From NCBI RefSeq assembly GCF_002575655.3, contig NC_053037.3, positions 507,726,544-507,790,543 on the forward strand: 64,000 nucleotides of DNA, given 5' to 3'. A program made the translations under genes and the position numbers. This DNA is from Aegilops tauschii subsp. strangulata (lineage: Eukaryota; Streptophyta; Magnoliopsida; Poales; Poaceae). Positions 32,320-47,400 of this stretch are shown piece by piece. A model generated the notes under the pieces. The model ran no database searches and was not told the DNA's origin. It saw nothing but the letters and a program-made list of their open reading frames with translations. How positions within the stretch are numbered: the first letter of the stretch is position 1; the number at the start of each line of letters is the position of its first letter.

Positions 32320-35300
32320 ATTCTCCTCCACTACAAGAAATCTCGTCCCGAGATTTAAGAGAGAAGTAAAGGGGGAAGGTTCGGGTTACGAAATTCTACG
32401 GAGTGTTTCATGGTCTTGGTTGCTCTTCTCGAAGCGGTTGATCCATTACGTTGATGTCTTCATTTTCCTGCTTCAGGTCATCATGATGAAGCTGGCATCC
32501 TTCCTTCGGGAACTCCATCGTACTTACGAAGGACAAGGGGTAACTTTGGATAATAGGCCTCTGAACGGTTGACTATCTGGTTGATAACATCGGGAAAGGT
32601 GGCGGAAAGTAACTCTCGAATGGAAATTTAAGACAATATCGAGAGTAAAGTAAGGAGGTATCGTGGGGAAGTTTCGAGCGGGCAGGCAATCGTTTGATGC
32701 CTGAAGGATTCTGAGCAACGGGAATAAGTATTATGTCTGATGCCAGTATAGATCAGTAAGACGGTGGTCCGTGAATTACATACGAGGCCACGCGCGATGA
32801 ATAAATTTGGGAACAGGGGGTGCACAGGAGAGTCAGGTTTCGATCCTGTGGAACTGTGGGTTATGGGCCCACCATGTGGGTTAAAAGTAGGAAGGGCGGT
32901 GACATCTTGCTCGATCATGATAGCAAGGCATGTCAGAGGGTAGCCTGTCAGTTATATGTCAGCAACATCGTCGGTACCAAGGGCGAGGGACGAAGAGAAA
33001 CATTTTCCTGCTCGTTGAAACGAGGCGGACCATTAGGCAAAGTTCTCGTCCATCGGTGGTTACCGAAATGTCACCAACAATAATAATAGGGTCTTACTGA
33101 CAGAGTTGTACACCGAGGTGTTTACATAAGCAGGAGAATATTACTGCTTAGATCATATAGTTCACCAGAAAGGTTAAACCAAACAATGGAAAGGAAAATA
33201 TGATTATCAGATTAAATAGAAGAATGGAAAGGAAAATGTGTTTAAACACACATTTCAAGGTTATATCCTTCCCAAGGACAATCTGAGCATGATATTCATG
33301 ACAGGATATAATGTAGAAAACTCTTTAGGTAGGGGAGAGAAATTTCATGACATTACCCATACAACGGTGTTTGGATAATTGAGCAGGAACATTTAGCATT
33401 GGGCTTCAAATGTTCCTGTTGAAAATCGGAGTACCATAGACATGCTTCGAGATAGCATTGACATGGTCAACAGGTGAAGATCGGACTTTGGAAACAAAAA
33501 GGATCCATCAGGAACAACTTATAGAATAAGTCTTACAATTTCCTCATGGAAGAACAGCTAACCTTGCTAAAAGGGAAAACTTATAACAATAGGTCCTCCC
33601 GCCAGGTGTGCTGGGTATCATCACCTTACCGGGTCATAAATAGGCCAATGTTATAACTCTTGGAAATATGTTCCAACCATCATATCTGACCGAGATTCAG
33701 ATCTGATTGGTGTCAGGATACCTCAGGCTCAGGATGTCTGAGAAGAAAAGTGCAACACAAATTGATGGGATGACATTGTAAGATTCTCGGGAAATGAACT
33801 ATGAAAGCGAGTCCCAAACAAGGGTTCATCATTTCATCAAGGAGAGGTGAGGAGGTGACTGATTGACTCAGCGACAATCCATTGAGATTTCCAAAAGATG
33901 GATTTCCACCACTATGTGAACAAGGAGATAACATTAGCTAGATCGAATGACTTAATGATGTATGCTCGAGGAAAACATACACAGTTAAACATTGGTTGAA
34001 ATGTGCACCCGAAATATGGGCTAGGTAGCACAATCAATGTTCGAATGGTGATTCATTAAGCCATAGACGTAGAATGAAACTATAGACCAATAACTTCAAA
34101 GCAATAGGGTTGCTAGAAGTTTAGAATTTACACGTCACAGACCATTTGTCGGTATTTCGTTTAGAAACAACACGGGGACCAAGAAAGAATGGTGATGGTG
34201 AGAAGTATCACTGTACCAAGAATTCTTAAGAGGTGGAGTAATGCTCACGACATTCTTGACATCGAAGATGGTAATACTCCACGGTAGAACATAACATAGG
34301 TTGGATAGCAGGGAAATCAAGATACAACACAAAATATGAACAAGTTTGTGTTGAGGGGAGGCAAGAATGTTGTCGATGATAACACAATTCATCGAGGGGC
34401 AAGGATGGTATTTCTCATCCTGAATTTCGACACACAACTTGGAAGAAATCAAATTGTTGACAATGATCACGACAAATTTGTCGAGAGGTTTTCAAGAAGA
34501 TGTAATTGATCGACGATGACATCAAGTCAAAGGAATGATGAAAGCGAAAGGTTATTGGAACCACGGTTAGGACACAAACTCGAAATCAAGTTTGCAGTTC
34601 AAGGAGAAGTGATATGACGAGGAAGATCGACGCAAGATTAGCTCACTGTCGAAATTTGTGTGCTGGGAAGGTCCAGGTAGCATAGTTAAATTCGGCACGA
34701 TAATGACATGGCCGAGCAGGCTAGGAATGACTTGAAGGATTATTAAACTCGTAAGCAACAATAATTACTTAGAGTTATTGAATCGGAGTGCGGAATCGAT
34801 TCACTTGTCGGTGTTCTCGAGTGACTAATAACTCAGAGCCCGTGGAAAATTGGAATCAGTGAGAATGTAGCACTTGATGAAGAACTCATAAGAAGTTATG
34901 CGGTTCCATGATAATCTCGAGATACCAGGGGGTAATACTCGACGACAGATCAAGGTAGAGGTTGGACTAGGGTATTGCTCTGCAGAAGACAAGTGCCTAA
35001 CTTGTACGAGAAATGGTGTTCAAAGGAGAACATGGTCGGAACCACGATTGCAAAGGGCCAGATCCCAGATATAAGATGAACTTATACCAAGGAAATAATT
35101 AATTTAAGAAAAGATTTAATGATAAGATCTACATCGTGTCCATGGGCATGAACGCAAAGTTCAAGGTCGACTCCCACTTCTTAAATGCATAACCTTTCAT
35201 TCCCTTCTCGCGTTTGATGAAGTTGTAGTGTTGAAAATTTTTATCTGGCAAAATACCAGAAGAGTATGACTCATGAAAACTTTCGAGTTCACACATATTA

Positions 35301-36509
35301 TGAAAGGCATAGGTTCAACCCATCAAGGCATCTTAGGAGCATATACCACAAATTTCGGAGTAAATATTACAAGCTCGAAAGAAGAGCATTGTTCAAAAAC
35401 AGATGATACAATTTACCAATGCATTATATACCCATGGAAAGGCTCACAAGGTTATTCAATATGAAGGACACTGTCGGATAAAATCCAACAAAGGAACCGA
35501 TGGTCCACAAGGGATCTTATGTGAGCATCGGTACTCAACCAGAGGAAGAAGAAAGCAAGGAGATCTGATTATAGAAACAACTGACTAACTCAAAGTTCGA
35601 ATGCAAAAGAATTATGATTTCCAAATCAGGGGGTCAGAAGCAACGCTCTGATCAAGGAAGGATAAGTGAGTAGGCTTCGGGGTACAATCGATGGCAATTT
35701 GATAGGTCGAGATCCAGCTCATGTTAAAAACGACGTTTGAGCCAGAAGGAAGAATTCTAGGATCTGATTGAGGATTGTGAGCATTCGCAATATTTTGAAT
35801 CAACAGACTCAAAATGATAATGACAAGGAATGACTATAAGATTACGAGACTTATGGGATTATCCATAATGCAAGCAAGCAAGAATTTCAAGAGCAATAGG
35901 CTGCTCAGGATTTTTGGTAGATCGAATGGTATTTTGAACACTTTTGTGAAATACTTGAATCAACTGGGGATGAGCGGATACTCGATAAGGGCGAGAAATT
36001 ATCCGTAGGGGTACTCAGGTGACAAAGAACAGCAAGGCAGTAAGCTCAAGGATTCTCGGAACAACAGAGATAACTTCGGGGTATCTTGTAATAACAAGAT
36101 CAACTGGGAAACATTGTAAGAATGGCGAGTATACGCGGTTACCCATAGGAGTTTATCGATGAAAGGGAATTGCAAAAGCGATGAACACAAGTTCTCGGGT
36201 TATCAGCGGAGAGTATCTTCAGGGTCTTCACGTGCAGCAGACGATCATCACTAATAAGGGGCTCTCCGGGTGAAAGTGATAACGAGATCCTAATATTAGA
36301 TTTAGTAAAATTCACTTAACCCGAATAGAAGAGAGATCAGAGTCCCAGAGTATAGACAAGGAGTAAAAGATCCTAATACCACCCAATGACGACGTGGGCC
36401 CGTAAGACACACAGCCATGTTAGTAAAAGTTTTGTAATGTCTAGACTCGACTTCGGCCAAGGAGTGTGGAAAGGGGGATTCCTACAGGCAGTCGGCTCTG
36501 ATACCAACT
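32320..36509 (-). mobile_element. LARD internal region, copy 1
   Basis: 4190 bp without recognisable gag, protease, integrase, RT or RNase H. The PPT-like TAGTGGAGGAGAAT lies next to LTR1 (minus-strand reading) and the PBS at 36494-36506. Differs from copy 2 at about two places that I could find: a 1-base indel near 32550 and one substitution near 33816. Confidence 0.9.
36494..36506 (-). other. Primer binding site (tRNA-iMet), copy 1
   Basis: Minus strand reads TGGTATCAGAGCC three bases inside LTR2, the standard initiator tRNA-Met complement. Confidence 0.92.
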
Positions 36510-39500
36510 TGTGACGCCCCCGATTTGACCGTACACTAATCATGCACGCAAATGTGTACGATCAAGATCAGGGACTCACGGGAAGATATCACAACACAAC
36601 TCTAAAACATAAATAAGTCATACAAGCATTACAATACAAGCCAGGGGCCTCGAGGGCTCGAATACAAGTGCTCGATCATAGACGAGTCAGCGGAAGCAGC
36701 AATATCTGAGTACAGACATAAGTTAAACAAGTTTGCCTTAAGAAGGCTAGCACAAAAGTAGCAACGATCGAAAAGGCAAGGCCTCCTGCCTGGGACCTCT
36801 TAACTACTCCTCGAAACCGAACTCCATGTAGCATCATCCTCGGGATCTCTAGCTCCTGGACTCCAGCATCTGGTTGCGACAATCAGGTATAGAAAGGGGG
36901 AAAGAGGGAGAAAAGCAACCGTGAGTACTCATCCAAAGTACTCGCAAGCAAGGAGCTACACTACATATGCATGGGTATATGTGAAAAGGGCCATATCAGT
37001 GGACTGAACTGCAGAATGCCAGAATAAGAGGGGGGTAGCTAGTCCTGTCGAAGACTACGCTTCTGGCCATCTCCATCTTGCAGCATGTAGAAGAGAGTAG
37101 ATTGAAGTCCTCCAAGTAGCATCGCATAGCATAATCCTACCCGGCGATCCCCTCCTCGTCGCCCTGTTAGAGAGGGATCACCGGGTTGTATCTGGCACTT
37201 GGAAGGGTGTATTTTATTCAGTATCCAGTTCTAGTTGTCATAGGGTCAAGGTACAACTCCGGGTCGTCCTTTTACCGAGGGACACGGCTATTCGAATAGA
37301 TAAACTTCCCTGCAGGGGTGCACCACATAACCCAACACGCTCGATCCCATTTGGCCGGACACACTTTTCTGGGTCATGCCCGGCCTCGTAAGATCAACAC
37401 GTCGCAGCCCCACCTAGGCTCAACAGAGAGGTCAGCACGCCGGTCTAACCCTATGCGCGCAGGGGTCTGGGCCCATCGCCCTATGCACACCTGCACGTTG
37501 CGTACGCGGCCGGAAGCAGACCTAGCCCCCTTAATACAAGCGCGAGCTTACGGTCCAATGCGGCGCGCGCCACTCAGTCGCTGACGTCAAAAGAGCTTCG
37601 GCTGATACCACGACGTCGGGATACCCATAACTACTCCCGCGTAGATGGTTAGTGCGTATAGACCAAATGGCCAGACTCAGACCAAATACCAAGATCTCGT
37701 TAAGCGTGTTAAGTATCTGCGAACGCCGACCAGGGCCAGGCCCACCTCTCTCCTAGGTGGTCTCAACCTGCCCTGTCGCTTCGCCTCAAGGCAACAGTCG
37801 GGGGCCGTCAGGAACCCAGGCCCACCTCTACCGGGGTGGAGCCACCTGTCCTTTCAGCCCCCTCATCAGAATCACTTGCGGGTACTCAACGAGCCGACCC
37901 GACTTTAGTCACCACATGTGACATGTATATAAAGTATATAGTATATACCCGTGATCACCTCCCGAAGTGATCACGGCCCAGTAGTATAGCATGGCAGACG
38001 GACAAGAGTGTAGGGCCACTGATGGAACACTAGCATCCTATACTAAGCAGTACGATAGCAGGTAAGGATAACAACTGTAGCAACAATGATAGGCTATGCA
38101 TCAGGATAGGATTAACGGAAAGCAGTAACATGCTACACTACTCTAATGCAAGCAGTATAGAGAAGAATAGGCGATATCTGGTGATCAAGGGGGGGGGCTT
38201 GCCTGGTTGCTCAGACGAGAAGGAGGGGTCGTCGGTGACGTAGTCGATCACAGGGGCATCAGCATCGTTACGGGGTCTACCGAAGAGAAGAGGGGGGAGA
38301 AACAGTAAATACATAGCAAGCAAGTGCATGATAGGACAACAGGCAGAGCTAGACGTGTCCTAACGCGGTGCTACACGATACCGGTGAAGGGGGGAAGTCA
38401 ACCGGGGATGTTTTCCCGGTTCCGGACCTGTGTCAGACAGATGACAGGAGGGGGAAAGTTCCATGTTCAGATAGTTAGAAGCATCTGACAGGTAAACGGA
38501 GCACGTGTTCAGATTCGTTGGAATTTTCTAAGCAACTTTCATGTAGAAAACATTTTCATCCGAGCTACGGTTTATTTTATATAAATTTTTAAAGTTTTTA
38601 AATCATTTTCTAAATTCTTTGGATTTAATATTATTTCAAGATAAAAGAATAAAATGCTATGGGTACACAGAGAGTGTACCCATAGAGGTGCACATGTGGC
38701 TGAGAGCGGGCCTAGTTGACTCAGTCAACAGTCCAGTCAACAGTCAACTGGGTCAACGTTGACTGGTCAAACTGGCTGGTAGGACCCAACTGTCATAGAG
38801 ACAGTGTAATATAACAGTTTAATTAATTTTAACAGATTAGGTGGGGGGGCCACATGTCATTGACAGTAGTTTTAACTAGTAGTTTATTTTAATAGAGGGT
38901 TAATTAAGTGGTGGGGTAGGCCTAAGTTAATTAACTGGCCGGCTGGCCCCACATGTCATAGGGCCAGCCCGACTTCTCTGGCAGGGCACGCACGGGCACA
39001 AGGCGCCGGTGGCCACAGCGCCTGGCCAGGGCCGGCCAGGGCGTGCGCTGGGGAGGAGGGGGGGCTGTGGGGCTGCGGGCGGCACCACTGGCTCGTGCTA
39101 GGGGTGGTCGGCGCAGCGGCTACGGCGACTTCCGACGGAAGCTACGACGGGGTACGGCAACAACGGGGGAGGGGTGAGGTCAGGCCGAAGCAACAGGGCT
39201 GTCGCAGAACGACGACGGTAGCGAGCAGGGTCGCGGCTCAGGCGCGGCGCGGGCGCAACCACACATGGTGGCGGGTAACCACGGCGAGGCCGCGCACGAG
39301 CACGGGGCAACGCTACTAGGGCGGAGCAGGGTCGGAGCGCGGACGGCGACCTACGGCGGGAGGCGGAGGGGGATTGGGCAAGGGGCTCACAGGGGAGGTC
39401 GTGTGCGAGCTCGAGGGGGCCGGGGAGGCGTCGGAGCAGCAGGTCAACGCGGTCGTCATGGCGTTGGCCGACACGGAGGAGCGGCGACGATCCGGCGATG

Positions 39501-40279
39501 GAGGGGGGCACCGTGGCCTTGCGCTGGTGGGGTGGACGACGACCATGGGGCGCGACGAGGTCCGAAGGCGCCGGCGATGGAGAGGCAGGGCGGGATGGCT
39601 GGTTCGGGGCTGGGCGCAGCCGTCGGGTCAGGGGGGGAACGAGCTCCCCGATCCAGATCGGGTCAGGGGAGAAAGAGGAGCGAGGGGGGGAGACTGGGGA
39701 TCGGGCCTAGGGTTTCAGTGCCAGGGGAGTTAGTAGTTGGGGGGGGGGGGGGTTGGGCCGGCCTGGTTCGGGAGGCCAGCTGGGCCGGTCGCCTGCTGGG
39801 CCTAAGCCCAGTGGGGGGGGGAGGGTTTGCTTTCTCTTTTTTTGGCTTTGTTTTCTGTTTTCTATTTTCTTTATCTATTTTATTCTTTTTAATTTCTTTT
39901 TTATAAAATATAAATACAACTCCTAAATTAATGTTATAATTTATTCTACTGCCCCAAAAAGTTTGACACCTAATTAAAATAGTTTGCATTATTATTATTT
40001 TTAAAAGGCATTTAATTAATTGTCATAGCTGCTGTTTTAATTACTTTAGAGCCTTTAAACATTTTATAAAAGTGTGGTTTCTCCACAATAATTACCTATG
40101 CATTATTTGGCAACACCCCAACATTTTAGTTTTAATATTTGAAAATCTTTACCGTTTGACTTTATTTTAAGTTTGAATTTCGAATCGATTTTGAACTAAC
40201 ACGAGATTAACAACAGTAACCGTGGTGATGTGGCATCATTAACGTGGGATTACTGTAGCCTAATTATCCGGGCGTCACA
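36510..40279 (-). repeat. LARD LTR2 (central)
   Basis: 3770 bp. Agrees with LTR3 at nearly all positions that distinguish LTR1 (for example GAGAGCGGGCCTAG, TTTCAGTGCC, GCCCCAAAA). Only in its last part (about 40190-40279) does it agree with LTR1 against LTR3. No target duplication surrounds it, as expected for an LTR produced by recombination. Confidence 0.95.
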
Positions 40280-43200
40280 ATTCTCCTCCACTACAAGAAA
40301 TCTCGTCCCGAGATTTAAGAGAGAAGTAAAGGGGGAAGGTTCGGGTTACGAAATTCTACGGAGTGTTTCATGGTCTTGGTTGCTCTTCTCGAAGCGGTTG
40401 ATCCATTACGTTGATGTCTTCATTTTCCTGCTTCAGGTCATCATGATGAAGCTGGCATCCTTCCTTCGGGAACTCCATCGTACTTACGAAGGACAAGGGG
40501 TAACTTTGGAATAATAGGCCTCTGAACGGTTGACTATCTGGTTGATAACATCGGGAAAGGTGGCGGAAAGTAACTCTCGAATGGAAATTTAAGACAATAT
40601 CGAGAGTAAAGTAAGGAGGTATCGTGGGGAAGTTTCGAGCGGGCAGGCAATCGTTTGATGCCTGAAGGATTCTGAGCAACGGGAATAAGTATTATGTCTG
40701 ATGCCAGTATAGATCAGTAAGACGGTGGTCCGTGAATTACATACGAGGCCACGCGCGATGAATAAATTTGGGAACAGGGGGTGCACAGGAGAGTCAGGTT
40801 TCGATCCTGTGGAACTGTGGGTTATGGGCCCACCATGTGGGTTAAAAGTAGGAAGGGCGGTGACATCTTGCTCGATCATGATAGCAAGGCATGTCAGAGG
40901 GTAGCCTGTCAGTTATATGTCAGCAACATCGTCGGTACCAAGGGCGAGGGACGAAGAGAAACATTTTCCTGCTCGTTGAAACGAGGCGGACCATTAGGCA
41001 AAGTTCTCGTCCATCGGTGGTTACCGAAATGTCACCAACAATAATAATAGGGTCTTACTGACAGAGTTGTACACCGAGGTGTTTACATAAGCAGGAGAAT
41101 ATTACTGCTTAGATCATATAGTTCACCAGAAAGGTTAAACCAAACAATGGAAAGGAAAATATGATTATCAGATTAAATAGAAGAATGGAAAGGAAAATGT
41201 GTTTAAACACACATTTCAAGGTTATATCCTTCCCAAGGACAATCTGAGCATGATATTCATGACAGGATATAATGTAGAAAACTCTTTAGGTAGGGGAGAG
41301 AAATTTCATGACATTACCCATACAACGGTGTTTGGATAATTGAGCAGGAACATTTAGCATTGGGCTTCAAATGTTCCTGTTGAAAATCGGAGTACCATAG
41401 ACATGCTTCGAGATAGCATTGACATGGTCAACAGGTGAAGATCGGACTTTGGAAACAAAAAGGATCCATCAGGAACAACTTATAGAATAAGTCTTACAAT
41501 TTCCTCATGGAAGAACAGCTAACCTTGCTAAAAGGGAAAACTTATAACAATAGGTCCTCCCGCCAGGTGTGCTGGGTATCATCACCTTACCGGGTCATAA
41601 ATAGGCCAATGTTATAACTCTTGGAAATATGTTCCAACCATCATATCTGACCGAGATTCAGATCTGATTGGTGTCAGGATACCTCAGGCTCAGGATGTCT
41701 GAGAAGAAAAGTGCAACACAAATTGATGGGATGACATTGTAAGATTCTCGGGAAATGAACTATGAAAGCGAGTCCCGAACAAGGGTTCATCATTTCATCA
41801 AGGAGAGGTGAGGAGGTGACTGATTGACTCAGCGACAATCCATTGAGATTTCCAAAAGATGGATTTCCACCACTATGTGAACAAGGAGATAACATTAGCT
41901 AGATCGAATGACTTAATGATGTATGCTCGAGGAAAACATACACAGTTAAACATTGGTTGAAATGTGCACCCGAAATATGGGCTAGGTAGCACAATCAATG
42001 TTCGAATGGTGATTCATTAAGCCATAGACGTAGAATGAAACTATAGACCAATAACTTCAAAGCAATAGGGTTGCTAGAAGTTTAGAATTTACACGTCACA
42101 GACCATTTGTCGGTATTTCGTTTAGAAACAACACGGGGACCAAGAAAGAATGGTGATGGTGAGAAGTATCACTGTACCAAGAATTCTTAAGAGGTGGAGT
42201 AATGCTCACGACATTCTTGACATCGAAGATGGTAATACTCCACGGTAGAACATAACATAGGTTGGATAGCAGGGAAATCAAGATACAACACAAAATATGA
42301 ACAAGTTTGTGTTGAGGGGAGGCAAGAATGTTGTCGATGATAACACAATTCATCGAGGGGCAAGGATGGTATTTCTCATCCTGAATTTCGACACACAACT
42401 TGGAAGAAATCAAATTGTTGACAATGATCACGACAAATTTGTCGAGAGGTTTTCAAGAAGATGTAATTGATCGACGATGACATCAAGTCAAAGGAATGAT
42501 GAAAGCGAAAGGTTATTGGAACCACGGTTAGGACACAAACTCGAAATCAAGTTTGCAGTTCAAGGAGAAGTGATATGACGAGGAAGATCGACGCAAGATT
42601 AGCTCACTGTCGAAATTTGTGTGCTGGGAAGGTCCAGGTAGCATAGTTAAATTCGGCACGATAATGACATGGCCGAGCAGGCTAGGAATGACTTGAAGGA
42701 TTATTAAACTCGTAAGCAACAATAATTACTTAGAGTTATTGAATCGGAGTGCGGAATCGATTCACTTGTCGGTGTTCTCGAGTGACTAATAACTCAGAGC
42801 CCGTGGAAAATTGGAATCAGTGAGAATGTAGCACTTGATGAAGAACTCATAAGAAGTTATGCGGTTCCATGATAATCTCGAGATACCAGGGGGTAATACT
42901 CGACGACAGATCAAGGTAGAGGTTGGACTAGGGTATTGCTCTGCAGAAGACAAGTGCCTAACTTGTACGAGAAATGGTGTTCAAAGGAGAACATGGTCGG
43001 AACCACGATTGCAAAGGGCCAGATCCCAGATATAAGATGAACTTATACCAAGGAAATAATTAATTTAAGAAAAGATTTAATGATAAGATCTACATCGTGT
43101 CCATGGGCATGAACGCAAAGTTCAAGGTCGACTCCCACTTCTTAAATGCATAACCTTTCATTCCCTTCTCGCGTTTGATGAAGTTGTAGTGTTGAAAATT

Positions 43201-44470
43201 TTTATCTGGCAAAATACCAGAAGAGTATGACTCATGAAAACTTTCGAGTTCACACATATTATGAAAGGCATAGGTTCAACCCATCAAGGCATCTTAGGAG
43301 CATATACCACAAATTTCGGAGTAAATATTACAAGCTCGAAAGAAGAGCATTGTTCAAAAACAGATGATACAATTTACCAATGCATTATATACCCATGGAA
43401 AGGCTCACAAGGTTATTCAATATGAAGGACACTGTCGGATAAAATCCAACAAAGGAACCGATGGTCCACAAGGGATCTTATGTGAGCATCGGTACTCAAC
43501 CAGAGGAAGAAGAAAGCAAGGAGATCTGATTATAGAAACAACTGACTAACTCAAAGTTCGAATGCAAAAGAATTATGATTTCCAAATCAGGGGGTCAGAA
43601 GCAACGCTCTGATCAAGGAAGGATAAGTGAGTAGGCTTCGGGGTACAATCGATGGCAATTTGATAGGTCGAGATCCAGCTCATGTTAAAAACGACGTTTG
43701 AGCCAGAAGGAAGAATTCTAGGATCTGATTGAGGATTGTGAGCATTCGCAATATTTTGAATCAACAGACTCAAAATGATAATGACAAGGAATGACTATAA
43801 GATTACGAGACTTATGGGATTATCCATAATGCAAGCAAGCAAGAATTTCAAGAGCAATAGGCTGCTCAGGATTTTTGGTAGATCGAATGGTATTTTGAAC
43901 ACTTTTGTGAAATACTTGAATCAACTGGGGATGAGCGGATACTCGATAAGGGCGAGAAATTATCCGTAGGGGTACTCAGGTGACAAAGAACAGCAAGGCA
44001 GTAAGCTCAAGGATTCTCGGAACAACAGAGATAACTTCGGGGTATCTTGTAATAACAAGATCAACTGGGAAACATTGTAAGAATGGCGAGTATACGCGGT
44101 TACCCATAGGAGTTTATCGATGAAAGGGAATTGCAAAAGCGATGAACACAAGTTCTCGGGTTATCAGCGGAGAGTATCTTCAGGGTCTTCACGTGCAGCA
44201 GACGATCATCACTAATAAGGGGCTCTCCGGGTGAAAGTGATAACGAGATCCTAATATTAGATTTAGTAAAATTCACTTAACCCGAATAGAAGAGAGATCA
44301 GAGTCCCAGAGTATAGACAAGGAGTAAAAGATCCTAATACCACCCAATGACGACGTGGGCCCGTAAGACACACAGCCATGTTAGTAAAAGTTTTGTAATG
44401 TCTAGACTCGACTTCGGCCAAGGAGTGTGGAAAGGGGGATTCCTACAGGCAGTCGGCTCTGATACCAACT
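40280..44470 (-). mobile_element. LARD internal region, copy 2
   Basis: 4191 bp, almost identical to 32320-36509, equally non-coding. Confidence 0.9.
44455..44467 (-). other. Primer binding site (tRNA-iMet), copy 2
   Basis: Same TGGTATCAGAGCC on the minus strand, next to LTR3. Confidence 0.92.
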
Positions 44471-47400
44471 TGTGACGCCCCCGATTTGACCGTACACTAA
44501 TCATGCACGCAAATGTGTACGATCAAGATCAGGGACTCACGGGAAGATATCACAACACAACTCTAAAACATAAATAAGTCATACAAGCATTACAATACAA
44601 GCCAGGGGCCTCGAGGGCTCGAATACAAGTGCTCGATCATAGACGAGTCAGCGGAAGCAGCAATATCTGAGTACAGACATAAGTTAAACAAGTTTGCCTT
44701 AAGAAGGCTAGCACAAAAGTAGCAACGATCGAAAAGGCAAGGCCTCCTGCCTGGGACCTCTTAACTACTCCTCGAAACCGAACTCCATGTAGCATCATCC
44801 TCGGGATCTCTAGCTCCTGGACTCCAGCATCTGGTTGCGACAATCAGGTATAGAAAGGGGGAAAGAGGGAGAAAAGCAACCGTGAGTACTCATCCAAAGT
44901 ACTCGCAAGCAAGGAGCTACACTACATATGCATGGGTATATGTGAAAAGGGCCATATCAGTGGACTGAACTGCAGAATGCCAGAATAAGAGGGGGGTAGC
45001 TAGTCCTGTCGAAGACTACGCTTCTGGCCATCTCCATCTTGCAGCATGTAGAAGAGAGTAGATTGAAGTCCTCCAAGTAGCATCGCATAGCATAATCCTA
45101 CCCGGCGATCCCCTCCTCGTCGCCCTGTTAGAGAGGGATCACCGGGTTGTATCTGGCACTTGGAAGGGTGTATTTTATTCAGTATCCAGTTCTAGTTGTC
45201 ATAGGGTCAAGGTACAACTCCGGGTCGTCCTTTTACCGAGGGACACGGCTATTCGAATAGATAAACTTCCCTGCAGGGGTGCACCACATAACCCAACACG
45301 CTCGATCCCATTTGGCCGGACACACTTTTCTGGGTCATGCCCGGCCTCGTAAGATCAACACGTCGCAGCCCCACCTAGGCTCAACAGAGAGGTCAGCACG
45401 CCGGTCTAACCCTATGCGCGCAGGGGTCTGGGCCCATCGCCCTATGCACACCTGCACGTTGCGTACGCGGCCGGAAGCAGACCTAGCCCCCTTAATACAA
45501 GCGCGAGCTTACGGTCCAATGCGGCGCGCGCCACTCAGTCGCTGACGTCAAAAGAGCTTCGGCTGATACCACGACGTCGGGATACCCATAACTACTCCCG
45601 CGTAGATGGTTAGTGCGTATAGACCAAATGGCCAGACTCAGATCAAATACCAAGATCTCGTTAAGCGTGTTAAGTATCTGCGAACGCCGACCAGGGCCAG
45701 GCCCACCTCTCTCCTAGGTGGTCTCAACCTGCCCTGTCGCTTCGCCTCAAGGCAACAGTCGGGGGCCGTCAGGAACCCAGGCCCACCTCTACCGGGGTGG
45801 AGCCACCTGTCCTTTCAGCCCCCTCATCAGAATCACTTGCGGGTACTCAACGAGCCGACCCGACTTTAGTCACCACATGTGACATGTATATAAAGTATAT
45901 AGTATATACCCGTGATCACCTCCCGAAGTGATCACGGCCCAGTAGTATAGCATGGCAGACGGACAAGAGTGTAGGGCCACTGATGGAACACTAGCATCCT
46001 ATACTAAGCAGTACGATAGCAGGTAAGGATAACAACTGTAGCAACAATGATAGGCTATGCATCAGGATAGGATTAACGGAAAGCAGTAACATGCTACACT
46101 ACTCTAATGCAAGCAGTATAGAGAAGAATAGGCGATATCTGGTGATCAAGGGGGGGGGGCTTGCCTGGTTGCTCAGACGAGAAGGAGGGGTCGTCGGTGA
46201 CGTAGTCGATCACAGGGGCATCAGCATCGTTACGGGGTCTACCGAAGAGAAGAGGGGGGAGAAACAGTAAATACATAGCAAGCAAGTGCATGATAGGACA
46301 ACAGGCAGAGCTAGACGTGTCCTAACGCGGTGCTACACGATACCGGTGAAGGGGGGAAGTCAACCGGGGATGTTTTCCCGGTTCCGGACCTGTGTCAGAC
46401 AGATGACAGGAGGGGGAAAGTTCCATGTTCAGATAGTTAGAAGCATCTGACAGGTAAACGGAGCACGTGTTCAGATTCGTTGGAATTTTCTAAGCAACTT
46501 TCATGTAGAAAACATTTTCATCCGAGCTACGGTTTATTTTATATAAATTTTTAAAGTTTTTAAATCATTTTCTAAATTCTTTGGATTTAATATTATTTCA
46601 AGATAAAAGAATAAAATGCTATGGGTACACAGAGAGTGTACCCATAGAGGTGCACATGTGGCTGAGAGCGGGCCTAGTTGACTCAGTCAACAGTCCAGTC
46701 AACAGTCAACTGGGTCAACGTTGACTGGTCAAACTGGCTGGTAGGACCCAACTGTCATAGAGACAGTGTAATATAACAGTTTAATTAATTTTAACAGATT
46801 AGGTGGGGGGGCCACATGTCATTGACAGTAGTTTTAACTAGTAGTTTATTTTAATAGAGGGTTAATTAAGTGGTGGGGTAGGCCTAAGTTAATTAACTGG
46901 CCGGCTGGCCCCACATGTCATAGGGCCAGCCCGACTTCTCTGGCAGGGCACGCACGGGCACAAGGCGCCGGTGGCCACAGCGCCTGGCCAGGGCCGGCCA
47001 GGGCGTGCGCTGGGGAGGAGGGGGGGCTGTGGGGCTGCGGGCGGCACCACTGGCTCGTGCTAGGGGTGGTCGGCGCAGCGGCTACGGCGACTTCCGACGG
47101 AAGCTACGACGGGGTACGGCAACAACGGGGGAGGGGTGAGGTCAGGCCGAAGCAACAGGGCTGTCGCAGAACGACGACGGTAGCGAGCAGGGTCGCGGCT
47201 CAGGCGCGGCGCGGGCGCAACCACACATGGTGGCGGGTAACCACGGCGAGGCCGCGCACGAGCACGGGGCAACGCTACTAGGGCGGAGCAGGGTCGGAGC
47301 GCGGACGGCGACCTACGGCGGGAGGCGGAGGGGGATTGGGCAAGGGGCTCACAGGGGAGGTCGTGTGCGAGCTCGAGGGGGCCGGGGAGGCGTCGGAGCA

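Noticed and set aside
32320..36509. Short frames of 60-110 codons in the LARD internal region
   Set aside because: No retroviral-type motif (CCHC, DTG, YVDD, D-D-E) in any of them; lengths are what chance gives.
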